From NCBI GenBank assembly GCA_963757335.1, contig CAVWRJ010000025.1, positions 682,001 to 746,000 of the forward strand: a DNA stretch of 64,000 bases, read 5' to 3'. The notes beneath the pieces are model-generated. The model was given only the letters and a program-made list of their open reading frames with translations. It searched no databases and was not told the DNA's origin. The stretch is from DASQPA01 sp963757335 (lineage in GTDB: Bacteria > Acidobacteriota > Thermoanaerobaculia > Multivoradales > UBA5704). This document shows, in pieces, positions 47,192 to 60,910 of this stretch. Both the position numbers and the translations under genes were made by a program. How positions within the stretch are numbered: the first letter of the stretch is position 1; every line of letters begins with the position of its first letter.

Positions 47192-48729
47192 ATGGCTCAG
47201 GCACAGACCGCGGAAGTGAACTTGAACGACATCCTGCGCCAGGTGGCGCGGGAGAAGGACATCGACCTCGAGCGCTGGATCGCCGCGCTCGAGGACGCCA
47301 TGGCGTCGGCGGCCAAGAAGCAGCACCGCATCAAAGAGCCGGTGCGCGCTCACCTGGACCGTGAGACCGGGCAGTTCGATGCCTACATCGTCAAGAAAGT
47401 CGTTGAGGAGGTCGAGGATCCGCTCGCCGAGTGGACGGTCGAGGAGGCGCTCGACCACAAGGCCGGCGCCCAGGTGGGCGACGAGATCCACCTCCCGATC
47501 CCCACCGACGGCCTGGGGCGAATCGCCGCGCAGTCGGCCAAGCAGGTCCTCTACCAGCGGGTCCGCGAGGCCGAGCGCGAGAACATCTACAACGAGTTCA
47601 TCGACCGCGTCGGCGAGGTGCTGAACGGCACGGTCAAGCGCTTCGAGCGCGGCGACATCATCGTCGACCTCGGGCGGACCGAGGCCGTGGTGCCGCGCTC
47701 CGAGCAGGCGCGCCACGAGCGCTACAGCCAGGGCGAGCGCATCCGGGCGGTGATCGTCGAGGTTCACAAGCAGCCCAAGGGCCCCCAGATCGTCCTCTCC
47801 CGCACCGATCCGCGCCTCCTGGTCAAGCTGTTCGAGACCGAGGTGCCCGAGATCTACGACGGCACGGTCGTCATCAAGGCGGCGGTCCGCGCCCCCGGCG
47901 AGCGGGCGAAGGTGGCGGTCTACAGCCGCGAGCGCGACGTCGATCCGGTCGGCGCCTGCGTCGGCATGAAGGGCTCCCGCGTGCAGTCGATCATCCGCGA
48001 GCTGCGCGGCGAGAAGATCGACATCATCGAGTGGAGCGACGATCTGGTGACCTTCGCCCAGAGCGCTCTGGCGCCGGCCAAGATCACCCGCGTCTCGGTC
48101 ACCCACCAGGGCGAGGTGCCGCACCTGGACGTCATCGTCGAGGACGAGCAGCTGTCGCTCGCCATCGGCAAGCGCGGCCAGAACGTCCGCCTGGCCTCCG
48201 AGCTGATCGGCGCCCGGATCGACATCAAGAGCGAGAGCGACGTCAAGGACGAGGTGGCCGACGCCCTCGCCCGGATGCTCCAGACGGCGATGGGCGGCCT
48301 CGCCGCCGCCGCCCCGGCGGTCGAGGAGCTCGACCTGGCGACGGCGCCGGGGATGGACGCCGAATCCGCGGCGCAGCTCGAAGCGGCGGGCTACGGCACC
48401 CTGGAGGCGATCGCCGAGGCCGGGCCGGACGCGCTCGCCGAGGTCGCCTCGGTGGGGACCTGGACCGCGCCCAGGCGATCCACGACTGGGCCCAGGAGCG
48501 GCTCGCCGAGGGCGAGAAGAAGCGCGCCGAGGAGATCGGCGCCGGCCTCTCGCTCCCCTCCCGGGCGGAGTCGAGCTCGTCGATGGGGGACGCCGACTTC
48601 ATGGCCGCCCTGTCGCGGGCGTTCCAGGAGAGCGAGGCGCAGCGGGCGAGCGTGGCGAAGGACGACGAGGAGCCGGAGAACGCGGCGGCCGGCGAGCCGG
48701 CCGGTCCGGGCTCCGGCGAGGAGCCCTAA
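47192..48729 (+). CDS. nusA: Transcription termination/antitermination protein NusA (frameshift)
   Basis: The N-terminal RNAP-binding domain is followed by an S1 domain (GEVLNGTVKRFERGDIIVDL) and two KH domains (CVGMKGSRVQSIIRELRGEK, LSLAIGKRGQNVRLASELIG). Near 48463 a G run has lost one base, and the tail continues as LDRAQAIHDWAQERLAEGEK in another frame to a TAA at 48729. NusA is essential, so the shift is very probably a sequence error. Acidic C-terminal repeats are only partly present. It controls pausing, termination and leader attenuation of its own operon. Confidence 0.93.
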
Positions 48730-48827
48730 GGGCGGCAGGATCGAAACGCAGGCCGGGGGCGTTCCGCCAGGGGAGCCCCGCAGGAGCAGGAAGGTTCGAG
48801 CGTAGGAAAAGGAGTTCAAAGGAGAGT

Positions 48828-51673
<2,846 letters not shown>

Positions 51674-51732
51674 AAGAGCGCGGAGGGCGGCCCACCCCCT
51701 GCCGGTCGAGGCGGGGGCTGCCTTCCTTCGCC

Positions 51733-51763
51733 GAGCGTCCCCCCGCCGGGCGGGGGGCGCTCG
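51733..51763. other. GC-rich stem-loop between infB and ylxP
   Basis: GAGCGTCCCCCCGCC and GGGCGGGGGGCGCTC form a nearly perfect 15-bp stem 70 bp after infB. There is no T run, so it may be a processing or stability element of the operon transcript, not a terminator. Confidence 0.55.
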
Positions 51764-51788
51764 CACGGCCGTTGCGAAAGAGACATCC

Positions 51789-52089
51789 ATGCCAGTCGCC
51801 GTCGGAATTTCGAGCTTCGAGCTCCACCTGCCCGAGAGCCGCAGCCTCAAGGACAAGCGGCGGGTCGTGAAATCGCTCGTCGAGCGCATCCACCAGCGCT
51901 ACCGGGTGTCGATCGCCGAGACCGACTTCCACGACCTCCACCAGCGGGCGGAGATCTCGCTCGCGGCGGTCGCCAACGGCGAGGGGGAGCTCGAAGAAGC
52001 TGCTGGAGGAGGTCCACGGCATGGTCGACGGCGTCCCCGAGGTCTATCTCACCCGCTGGGACCCGCAGATCCTCGGGGTGACGGGATGA
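51789..52089 (+). CDS. ylxP: DUF503/YlxP-family protein (frameshift)
   Basis: A small protein, PVAVGISSFELHLPESRSLK then DKRRVVKSLVERIHQRYRVS and ISLAAVANGEG. At about 51985 a five-G run adds one base. The rest reads KKLLEEVHGMVDGVPEVYLT to a TGA that overlaps the rbfA start (ATGA). YlxP-type proteins sit between infB and rbfA in many phyla and are linked to ribosome assembly; the molecular function is not settled. Confidence 0.85.
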
Positions 52090-52439
52090 GCCGCCGCACC
52101 GACCGGATGGCCGACCTGCTCCGCGCCGAGCTGGCGGATCTGCTGCTCAAATCCGTGCACGATCCCCGTATCAAGCTGGTCACCGTGACCGGCGTCGAAG
52201 TCTCCCCGGACCTCCGCCGTGCGGCAGTCCGGATCTCGGCCCTCGGGAACGAGGAGGAACGGGAGGCGACGGTCGCCGCCCTCCGTCACGCCAAAGGCTT
52301 TCTGCGTTCCGAGCTGGCCAACCGGCTGCGGACGCGGGTGACCCCCGAGCTCGTCTTCGAGCTCGACCGCGGCGCCGAGCACAGTCAGAAGATCTCAGAC
52401 CTCTTGGAGAGCCTCCATGGGCGTGACGAAAGCTCCTGA
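52086..52439 (+). CDS. rbfA: Ribosome-binding factor A
   Basis: The 117-residue protein RTDRMADLLRAELADLLLKS, then HDPRIKLVTVTGVEVSPDLR and LRSELANRLRTRVTPELVFE, shows the KH-like RbfA fold. It assists late 16S rRNA maturation and cold adaptation. The start overlaps ylxP by 4 nt, and the last 23 nt overlap nrnA. Confidence 0.93.
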   Translation: MSRRTDRMADLLRAELADLLLKSVHDPRIKLVTVTGVEVSPDLRRAAVRISALGNEEEREATVAALRHAKGFLRSELANRLRTRVTPELVFELDRGAEHSQKISDLLESLHGRDESS

Positions 52440-53418
52440 AGACCTGCTGCGCAAGATCCGGCAGGGCAATCGTTTCCTGCTGGTAAGCCACGTCAATCCC
52501 GACGGCGACGCGATCGGTTCCGAGCTCAGCCTGGCGCGCATCCTGCGCCGGCTGGGCAAGGGCGCCGTGGTGTGGAACCGTGATCCCACGCCCGCGCTCT
52601 ACCTGCCGCTCCCGGGCAGCGACCGCATCCACGTCGGAGAGGAGCCGCCAGCCGGGTTCCCGGAGAAGTTCGACGCGGTGATCGTCCTCGAATGCCCGAG
52701 CCCCGACCGGACGGGGGTCGAAGCGCATCTCTCGGCTCTCCCGATCGTCAACATCGACCACCACCTGGGGAACCAGCACTACGGGGTGGTCAACTGGGTG
52801 GACAGCGCGGCCCCGGCGGTCGGCGAGATGGTCTACCGGCTGGCCCAGGCGCTCAAGGTGAGCCTCGAACCGGAGGTGGCGAGCGCCCTCTATCTCACTC
52901 TCGTCACCGACACCGGCGGTTTTCGCTTCTCGAACGCCACCCCCGCCGCCTTCGAGGCCGCGGCCACCCTGGTGCGCGAGGGGGCCCATCCGGAGCAGGT
53001 CTCGCAGTGGCTCTACGAGAGCCAGCCCCTGGCGGTGATCAAGCTCCTGGGCGAGATGATCCCCACCTTGGAGCTCCACGCCGGGGGGCGGGTCGCCACC
53101 GTGCGCCTGACCCAGGAGATGTTCGCCCGGGTGGGGGCCGGCCCGGGCGACTCGGAGGGGCTGATCGACTACGTCCGCTCGATCGCCGGAGTGGACGCGG
53201 TGGCCCTGCTCCGCGAGCGCGAGGACGGCTCGCACAAGGTGTCGCTCCGCAGCCGGGGCGAGGTGGACGTCGAGAAGATCGCCCGCCAGCACGGCGGCGG
53301 TGGGCACCGTAATGCCGCCGGCTTCGCCCTCGAAGGCGACGGCGAGGCGGCCAGAAAGCAGGTCGCCGAGGCGCTCGCGGCGGCGCTCGCAGGAGAGGGG
53401 ACTTCTAAAGAGGTATGA
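52417..53418 (+). CDS. nrnA: DHH-family oligoribonuclease NrnA-like
   Basis: The 333-residue phosphoesterase has VSHVNPDGDAIGSELSLARI (DHH motif I), IVNIDHHLGNQHYG (DHH), VTDTGGFRFSN and the DHHA1 motif ARQHGGGGHRNAAGF. NrnA degrades short RNAs and can dephosphorylate pAp. Its placement between rbfA and truB is standard. The stop overlaps truB (ATGA). Confidence 0.92.
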   Translation: MGVTKAPEDLLRKIRQGNRFLLVSHVNPDGDAIGSELSLARILRRLGKGAVVWNRDPTPALYLPLPGSDRIHVGEEPPAGFPEKFDAVIVLECPSPDRTGVEAHLSALPIVNIDHHLGNQHYGVVNWVDSAAPAVGEMVYRLAQALKVSLEPEVASALYLTLVTDTGGFRFSNATPAAFEAAATLVREGAHPEQVSQWLYESQPLAVIKLLGEMIPTLELHAGGRVATVRLTQEMFARVGAGPGDSEGLIDYVRSIAGVDAVALLREREDGSHKVSLRSRGEVDVEKIARQHGGGGHRNAAGFALEGDGEAARKQVAEALAAALAGEGTSKEV

Positions 53419-54323
53419 AAGACGGCCTGCTGTTGATCGACAAGGAGCCCGGCTGCACTTCGCACGACGTCGTGCAGCGGGTGCGGCGTATCTTGAAGCA
53501 GAAAAAGAGCGGCCATTGCGGCACGCTCGACCCCGACGCCACCGGGCTCCTCCTCCTCACCCTGGGGAACGCCACGCGGCTCACCCGTTTCCTCATCCGG
53601 GCGCCCAAGGTCTACGAGGGGCAGATCCATTTCGGGATCGCGACCGACACCTACGACGCCTCGGGCACGGTGACCGCCGAGCGGCCCTGCGAGGAGCTGG
53701 AGCGGCCGGCGATCGCCGCCGCCATGGAGCGCTTTCTCGGCACCTTCGAGCAGCAGCCTCCCCCCTACTCGGCGAAGAAGATCAACGGCGTCAAGTTCTA
53801 CGAGCTCGCCCGCCGCGGCGAGGAGGTGCCGCAGGACACCAAGGAGGTCACGGTCTTCGAGTTCTCGCCCCAGGGCGACCTGGAGGACGGGCGTCTGCGC
53901 TTCCGCCTCGCCTGCACCTCGGGCACCTACGCGCGGACCCTCGCCCACGACCTCGGGGCCGCCCTCGGCTGCGGCGCCCACCTGGCCGCCCTGAGGCGGC
54001 TGAAAATCGGCCCCTTCGAGGTCGGCCAGGCCGTGACCTTGGCGACCCTCGACGCCAAGGTGACCGCGGCCGAGCCCTTGGACGGTGCCTGGATCCCTTT
54101 CGACGCGATCCCCCTCCCCTTCGGCGAGGTGACCGCCGACCCCCAGCAGGAGCAGCGGATCAGCCACGGCCAGACCGTCCTCGTCCGCGAGCTCGCCGGC
54201 GAGGAGGGGGACTGGGTCAAGCTGATCAACCGGCGCCAGGAGTTCATCGCCGTCGGCACCGTCGTCGAGCGGATCGGCAGCGCCGGGGTGGGGATCGTCC
54301 AGCCCAAGGTCGTTTTCAGATAG
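53415..54323 (+). CDS. truB: tRNA pseudouridine synthase B
   Basis: The 302-residue protein starts GLLLIDKEPGCTSHDVVQRV and has the catalytic Asp in GHCGTLDPDATGLLLLTLG. YSAKKINGVKFYELARRGEE and CTSGTYARTLAHDLGAALGC are further TruB blocks. It makes pseudouridine 55 in tRNA T-loops. A 15-bp direct duplication (CAGATAGTCGTCTA, twice) covers its stop codon at about 54317-54345. Confidence 0.95.
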   Translation: MKDGLLLIDKEPGCTSHDVVQRVRRILKQKKSGHCGTLDPDATGLLLLTLGNATRLTRFLIRAPKVYEGQIHFGIATDTYDASGTVTAERPCEELERPAIAAAMERFLGTFEQQPPPYSAKKINGVKFYELARRGEEVPQDTKEVTVFEFSPQGDLEDGRLRFRLACTSGTYARTLAHDLGAALGCGAHLAALRRLKIGPFEVGQAVTLATLDAKVTAAEPLDGAWIPFDAIPLPFGEVTADPQQEQRISHGQTVLVRELAGEEGDWVKLINRRQEFIAVGTVVERIGSAGVGIVQPKVVFR

Positions 54324-54423
54324 TCGTCTACAGATAGTCGTCTACAGGTACAAACGGCGGTACCCACCACCGGTGGGGGCGAGATGCGGTTATGGTAATA
54401 TCGACCACAAGGAGGAGTCTGTT

Positions 54424-54690
54424 TTGCAGACCAAAGAAGTGAAAGAGAAGATCATCGGCGACTACCGGGTGCACGAGCACGACTCCGGTTCCCCCGAAGT
54501 GCAGGTTGCTCTCCTGACCAACCGCATCACCGAGCTGACGGGTCACTTCAAGACCCACACCAAGGATCACCACAGCCGCCGCGGCCTCTTGAAGCTGGTC
54601 GGCCGCCGTCGGCGCCTGCTCGATTACCTCAAGGGGCAGGACGTCGAGCGCTACCGCACCACCATCGAGCGCCTCGGGATCCGCAAGTAG
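54424..54690 (+). CDS. rpsO: 30S ribosomal protein S15
   Basis: I choose TTG 54424, preceded by AAGGAGGAGT, giving the normal 88-residue protein: HEHDSGSPEVQVALLTNRIT, then HTKDHHSRRGLLKLVGRRRR and GQDVERYRTTIERLGIRK. S15 nucleates assembly of the 30S platform. It sits directly before pnp, as in many bacteria. Confidence 0.95.
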   Translation: MQTKEVKEKIIGDYRVHEHDSGSPEVQVALLTNRITELTGHFKTHTKDHHSRRGLLKLVGRRRRLLDYLKGQDVERYRTTIERLGIRK

Positions 54691-54852
54691 TTTTTCCCCC
54701 AGGCAACAAGCGTCTCCCCCACCCTGGAAACGATCGCCGGCGTGGCGATCGGCGCAGCAGGGGCGCGGGGCGGTCCCGGTGAACGGCCGCACGGGCCGGC
54801 TGGAACCACTGTAGGCAGAAGACGAGAGAGAATCAGAGAAAGAAAGCCAATC

Positions 54853-57162
<2,310 letters not shown>

Positions 57163-57184
57163 ATCCTGACTCCCGAGCAGCAAG

Positions 57185-57217
57185 AAAGGGCGACCCCTTG
57201 GGGTCGCCCTTTTCTTT
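57185..57217. terminator. Bidirectional terminator after pnp
   Basis: AAAGGGCGACCCC and GGGGTCGCCCTTTT form a 12-13 bp stem with a TT loop and a T run on both strands. It ends the translation operon and the converging small gene at 57230. Confidence 0.88.
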
Positions 57218-57229
57218 GGCGGCAGAGCC

Positions 57230-57529
57230 TCAGAACATGCAGACGCAGGTATGGGTGGTCTTGTCGCAGTTGCCGCCTTCCCGCGCACCGCCACAGCCCG
57301 CGCTCGGGCCACAGGGAGCTCCCTGAACGCAGGTGCCAGCTCGCGGTTGCGGCGTGCCGCTCTCCAGGCTGGCGAGGAAGTCCGCGACGGCAGGCGGGGT
57401 CGGCGGCTGTCCGGCCGCGCTGGCGTGGGCAGGTGCCATCGCCGCGGCGTGGACGGAAGTGACGGCTCCCAGGGCGATGCCCAAGGCGAGCGCCAAGAGG
57501 ATGACGAGGATCGACGAGCTTCTCTTCAT
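57230..57529 (-). CDS. Small exported six-cysteine peptide
   Basis: A 99-residue precursor with a signal peptide (SILVILLALALGIALGAVTS) and a helical spacer containing ADFLASLESG. The C-terminal 34 residues hold six cysteines, spaced C-5-C-5-C-8-C-6-C-1-C, ending at CVCMF. The pattern resembles small disulfide-knotted peptides. Similar FLASL plus Cys-rich peptides are common in Acidobacteriota in my experience, but I cannot name the family. No maturation enzyme, transporter or peptidase is adjacent. Confidence 0.7.
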   Translation of the reverse strand: MKRSSSILVILLALALGIALGAVTSVHAAAMAPAHASAAGQPPTPPAVADFLASLESGTPQPRAGTCVQGAPCGPSAGCGGAREGGNCDKTTHTCVCMF

Positions 57530-57658
57530 GCGGAGGACCTCCAGTTCAGCGATCCGGACGTCGGACCGCTATCCTAGAAGGTGCTTTCGGAGAGTCCAAG
57601 GAGACAGGCCCGGAGCTCAGACCCCCAAGCTCTGTTCCTTGCAGTAAACTCCACCCTC

Positions 57659-58426
57659 ATGAACGGAACCCTCTCCCGCGACCGCCTCGTCGCCTACTTG
57701 GACGAGTACCTCGAAGCCGCCAAGGGGCGCGACTTCGGTCCCAACGGCCTCCAAGTCGAGGGAAAGGCGGAGATCCGCAAGGTGGTGACCGGAGTCTCGG
57801 CCTGTCAGGAGCTCTTCGTGCGGGCCCGGGAGGCCGGGGCCGACGCCATCCTCGTCCACCACGGCCTGTTCTGGGACTGGATGCCGCGCAGCCTGACCGG
57901 AATCCAGTACCGCCGGGTGGCGGAGCTGATCCGTGCCGACATCAACCTCCTCGGCTATCACCTGCCGCTCGACCGTCACCCCAAGCTCGGCAACAACGCC
58001 GTCGCCGCGGCGCTCTTCGGACTCGAGGACGTGACCCCCTTTGCCCTCTACGACGGGCTGCCGGTCGGCTTCAAGGGGGGCTTCCCGCAGCCGGTCTCCC
58101 CCGAGGCGCTCCTCGCCCGCTGCGCCGAGGTCTACGCCCAGCAGCCGCTCGCCTTCACCGCCGGACCGCAGGCGATCCGCACCCTGGGGATCGTCTCGGG
58201 CGGCGGCCAGAAGGAGCTCTACGTCGCGATCGCCGAGGGGCTCGACGCCTACATCACCGGCGAGGTCTCGGAGTGGGTGATGAACGTCGCCCGGGAGGCG
58301 GGCATCCACTACCTGGCGGCCGGGCACTACGCGACCGAGCGCCTGGGGGTCCGCGCTCTGGGCGAGCACCTCCGCGAGCGCTTCGGGCTGGACGTCGAGT
58401 TCATCGACGTGCCGAACCCGGTTTAG
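57659..58426 (+). CDS. Nif3-like dinuclear metal centre protein
   Basis: The 255-residue protein has DFGPNGLQVEGKAEIRKVVT, ADAILVHHGLFWDWMPRSLT (metal His pair), INLLGYHLPLDRHPKLGNNA and AGIHYLAAGHYATERLGVRA. These are the metal ligands of the Nif3/YbgI family, which forms hexameric rings. Its function is uncertain; some relatives are annotated as GTP cyclohydrolase-type or NIF3-like. A shortened copy of the same gene lies at 59888. The 264 bp after it hold no gene, but contain an AT-rich promoter-like stretch near 58610. Confidence 0.88.
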   Translation: MNGTLSRDRLVAYLDEYLEAAKGRDFGPNGLQVEGKAEIRKVVTGVSACQELFVRAREAGADAILVHHGLFWDWMPRSLTGIQYRRVAELIRADINLLGYHLPLDRHPKLGNNAVAAALFGLEDVTPFALYDGLPVGFKGGFPQPVSPEALLARCAEVYAQQPLAFTAGPQAIRTLGIVSGGGQKELYVAIAEGLDAYITGEVSEWVMNVAREAGIHYLAAGHYATERLGVRALGEHLRERFGLDVEFIDVPNPV

Positions 58427-58690
58427 AGCGGCGCTTTCGCGGATAGCCGGAAGCTCTCCCTCTCCGGCGAAGCTCTACCGGAGCAACAGGCGAAGCCGGA
58501 TGCGGGCAGTCCTTCCAAACCTCCTGCAGCTCGGGGTTCGCCACCAGCGTGGCACCTATCGGGCTCTCCTAACCGGCTGAACGGGCAGCTCTAGCCCGGC
58601 GCGCTTTTTAAGCTATTCTGCACTTTAATTTTATGGAGCGCCGCATTGAAGCGGCGTTTCCTTCTCCGCTTCTTCTGGAGGACGCAGCCG

Positions 58691-59845
58691 ATGAGGACTG
58701 AAAGCTGGAAGCACGGACTGGCGCTGGCGAGCAGCCTGTTGTTCCTCACTGGGAGTGCCATGGCCAAGGAGAGCCCGTCGGAGGAGACACCGCGGGCCGT
58801 CTTTTTCCCGGCGCGCGGGGTCCACGCCGAGCGGGCGCCGCGGCACCTGGTCGGGAAGACCGCGCTGCTCGTCAACCACGGCGGTCCCACAATCACCTCG
58901 GCCAAGGTGGTCCTGATCTTCTGGGGCCCCTCCTTCAGCAACACCTCCTCTCCGGACTATACCTACGCGCAGACCCTCATCGCCTACCGGAACCAGCTCG
59001 GCACGACTCCCGAGTACGGCGTCATCACGGAGTACTCCGGCATCCTGGCGACGAGCCTCGGCTCGGGGACGGCCGACTGGTTCGACACCTCGACCCCGCC
59101 GACCAATGTCACCGACGCCAACGTCCAGGCCGAGGTCAACACCTACCTCGCGAGCCACACCTTCGACGCCAGCACGATCTACGAGGTCGTCCTCCCGAGC
59201 AGCTCGTACTCCTCCTTCGGCTCCAGCACTTCCTGCGGCGGCCCGAGCCTCGCCTATTGCGCGTACCACAGCTGGATCGGCAGCGGCTCCTCAGCTACGA
59301 AGTACTCCATCCAGCCTTACCCGAGCTGCAGCGGCTGTCAGACCGCGGGCTTTACTGCCGTTCAGAACGCAGAGCACTTCCTCGTCCACGAGACGCGCGA
59401 GGCGGTGACCGACTCGACCGGCAGCGCCTGGTATGACAGCGGCGGCAACGAGGCCGACGACGAGTGCGCCTGGTCGCCCCCGCCTTTTTTGGGCACCGGC
59501 GGGTACGCCTACCAGTTCGAGTGGTCGAACGCGGCCGGAAACTGCATCTCCTCGACGTCCGCGGGATCGCCTCCCCCCACGCCCTCGCTGACGGTGACGC
59601 CCGACCTCTGCTTCGGCTCGAACGAGGTGGATTGGACGGCGACGAGCGGCGCGACGGCCTATGAGCTGTGGGGATCGAGCTCCTCGACCTTCACCTTCCA
59701 GGGCCTCTACTACTCCGGCCCCAACACCACCTTCTTCGCCAACGTGGGCGGGACCACCTACTTCCACGTCCGTGCCTGCAACGCCAACGGGTGCAGCGCC
59801 TTCAGCAACAGCGGAAGAGCCACCTACACCCGCGGCTGCCTGTAA
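58691..59845 (+). CDS. Exported exordium-like protein with possible metallopeptidase motif and Fn3 domain
   Basis: Starts at ATG 58691 with a signal peptide (LALASSLLFLTGSAMA). The mature protein has KVVLIFWGPSFSNTSSPDYT and TYLASHTFDASTIYEVVLPS, then EHFLVHETREAVTDSTGSAW (an HE..E pattern) and GNEADDECAW. This order resembles the phosphate-induced/EXORDIUM-type family and its bacterial relatives with an HExxEA(V)TD motif. Residues about 305-385 are a fibronectin-type III-like domain ending in CL. It is rich in Ser, Thr and Cys, as extracellular proteins often are. Catalysis is unproven. Confidence 0.65.
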   Translation: MRTESWKHGLALASSLLFLTGSAMAKESPSEETPRAVFFPARGVHAERAPRHLVGKTALLVNHGGPTITSAKVVLIFWGPSFSNTSSPDYTYAQTLIAYRNQLGTTPEYGVITEYSGILATSLGSGTADWFDTSTPPTNVTDANVQAEVNTYLASHTFDASTIYEVVLPSSSYSSFGSSTSCGGPSLAYCAYHSWIGSGSSATKYSIQPYPSCSGCQTAGFTAVQNAEHFLVHETREAVTDSTGSAWYDSGGNEADDECAWSPPPFLGTGGYAYQFEWSNAAGNCISSTSAGSPPPTPSLTVTPDLCFGSNEVDWTATSGATAYELWGSSSSTFTFQGLYYSGPNTTFFANVGGTTYFHVRACNANGCSAFSNSGRATYTRGCL

Positions 59846-59852
59846 GCCCGCA

Positions 59853-59880
59853 GGCAGGGGCCCGCTCCCGGGCCCCTGCC
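59853..59880 (+). terminator. GC-rich hairpin after exordium-like gene
   Basis: GGCAGGGGCCCG and CGGGCCCCTGCC form a perfect 12-bp stem just after the stop codon. The following CTCTCCCC is only weakly U-rich, so termination efficiency is uncertain. Confidence 0.55.
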
Positions 59881-59887
59881 CTCTCCC

Positions 59888-59993
59888 CTGGGATTGGATG
59901 CCGCGCAGCTTGACTGGTATTCAGTACCGGCGGGTGGCGGAGATGAGCTTCGGGCTGGAGGTCGAGTTCATCGACGTGCCGAACCCGGTCTAG
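59888..59993 (+). pseudogene. Internally deleted copy of the Nif3-like gene
   Basis: Bases 59888-59942 match 57871-57925, and 59948-59993 match 58381-58426, with the 455 bp between them missing. The joined frame stays open and ends at the equivalent TAG. Differences from the intact gene are mainly at third codon positions (GAC/GAT, CTG/TTG, ACC/ACT, ATC/ATT, CGC/CGG), so the ancestor of this copy evolved as a functional gene before the deletion. Its 3' end lies 4 bp from the VapC remnant. Confidence 0.85.
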
Positions 59994-59996
59994 AAA

Positions 59997-60113
59997 CTAC
60001 GCCCAGAGCAGGTCAACCTCGTAAGCCTCAAACTGCCGGTCGACCGTGAGGATTGGAACACCCTCCAATTGGGCCTGCGCGATGAGGAGACGGTCGAAGG
60101 GATCGATCCTCAC
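59997..60113 (-). pseudogene. VapC-type PIN toxin, C-terminal stub
   Basis: The 38-codon frame RIDPFDRLLIAQAQLEGVPI then LTVDRQFEAYEVDLLWA is the typical last quarter of a VapC PIN domain (DPFDRLLIAQA, TVDRQF). The first three quarters are missing. A GTG overlaps the antitoxin stop as GTGA, as an intact toxin gene would, so the deletion removed the interior and not the junction with the antitoxin. The stub cannot form an active nuclease. Confidence 0.8.
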
Positions 60114-60340
60114 GATTCAAAGAGGGCGAGAACCTCGTCCGGAAGCGGTGCGTCGAAATCGTCGGGGATCTCGAAGAGCCCGTCGTCTTGACCGATGACC
60201 CGGCGCGGCTTGGGCTCGATCGGGACCAGCCGCGCGACCGGCTTGCCCGCCCGGGCGATGATGATCTCCTCGCCGCCGGCTACGCGAAGCAATAGACGGG
60301 ACAGGTGCGTTTTGGCGTCGTGGACGTTGACCTCTGCCAT
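60110..60340 (-). CDS. Phd/YefM-type antitoxin, toxin partner deleted
   Basis: A 76-residue protein, AEVNVHDAKTHLSRLLLRVA then EEIIIARAGKPVARLVPIEP, the standard Phd/YefM/VapB N-terminal DNA-binding domain, with an acidic tail DDFDAPLPDEVLALFES that would bind the toxin. The toxin gene that follows is only a C-terminal stub, so this is an orphan antitoxin. It sits at the edge of the integron cassette array and may itself be a former cassette. Confidence 0.87.
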   Translation of the reverse strand: MAEVNVHDAKTHLSRLLLRVAGGEEIIIARAGKPVARLVPIEPKPRRVIGQDDGLFEIPDDFDAPLPDEVLALFES

Positions 60341-60373
60341 GGCGTCTAAGGTGAACTAGATAGTGGACTAAGT

Positions 60374-60425
60374 CAACCCTGGCCTGCCACTTTGCCGAAC
60401 AGCTGGAAGTGAGGCCGCGTTGTCA
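60374..60425 (-). other. attC-like site 5 (degenerate)
   Basis: Read on the + strand, CAAC and GTTG flank a stem in which GGCCT plus CACTT pairs with AAGTG plus AGGCC, leaving a GC bulge. This imperfect palindrome with extrahelical bases is the attC design, and the SnoaL gene's stop lies at its edge. The core sequences deviate from consensus, so this is the weakest site. Confidence 0.5.
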
Positions 60426-60812
60426 TCGCACGGCGGACAAAGTGTGGACGTCGCGGGCCAGAAGCCAGCGACCGTCGCGCTGCTTGCGATATACCGTCAT
60501 GCGATGCCCGGCGAGCTGTGCCGCCTTTCCGTCTGCGTGCGGGGTCACTGACAGTGCGTCTCGGCTCCGCGTGTAGGCGACCTCGCCGACAACAACGACC
60601 TCTTCCAACTCGCTGGTGCAACCAATCCGCATCTGCTGGTGGGCGGCCATGAAGTTGGACGAAAATCCCTCCCGGCCGAACGGCGCTTGGCCGGGGGTGA
60701 GAAAAACGACATCCTCTGCGACCAAAGTGAGCAGACGAGCCAGGTCACCGGCATTGACGGCATCAATCCAAATTGAATGCACCGTGCGGATTTCTTGTTC
60801 ATCCGATTCCAT
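60423..60812 (-). CDS. SnoaL/DUF4440-like protein (integron cassette)
   Basis: The 129-residue NTF2-fold protein contains EQEIRTVHSIWIDAVNAGDL, LLTLVAEDVVFLTPGQAPFG and HRMTVYRKQRDGRWLLARDV, the usual SnoaL-like pattern. It lies between two attC-like sites, starting 13 bp after attC4, so it is a mobile cassette gene. Many cassettes carry such small ligand-binding proteins; its substrate is unknown. Confidence 0.82.
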   Translation of the reverse strand: MESDEQEIRTVHSIWIDAVNAGDLARLLTLVAEDVVFLTPGQAPFGREGFSSNFMAAHQQMRIGCTSELEEVVVVGEVAYTRSRDALSVTPHADGKAAQLAGHRMTVYRKQRDGRWLLARDVHTLSAVR

Positions 60813-60825
60813 AGCGTGTCTCGTG

Positions 60826-60910
60826 GCCTAACAGTACTGCGGTTCAGCGGCGGATGGGAGAGGGAGCGCAGCGACCGCCCCATCCGTCCGACTGCAACCG
60901 CGGGTTAGCC
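60826..60910 (-). other. attC-like site 4
   Basis: On the minus strand GGCTAAC (60904-60910) and GTTAGGC (60826-60832) bound an 85-bp imperfect palindrome: GCGGTT pairs with AACCGC, and CGGATGGG with CCCATCCG. GTTAGGC fits the GTTRRRY core. The stop codon of the upstream cassette gene lies within the R'' end, as is usual in integron cassettes. Confidence 0.82.

Noticed and set aside
57230..57529. RiPP natural-product precursor
   Set aside because: The peptide is Cys-rich, but it has a Sec-type signal and no adjacent modifying enzyme or dedicated exporter, so a plain disulfide peptide is preferred.
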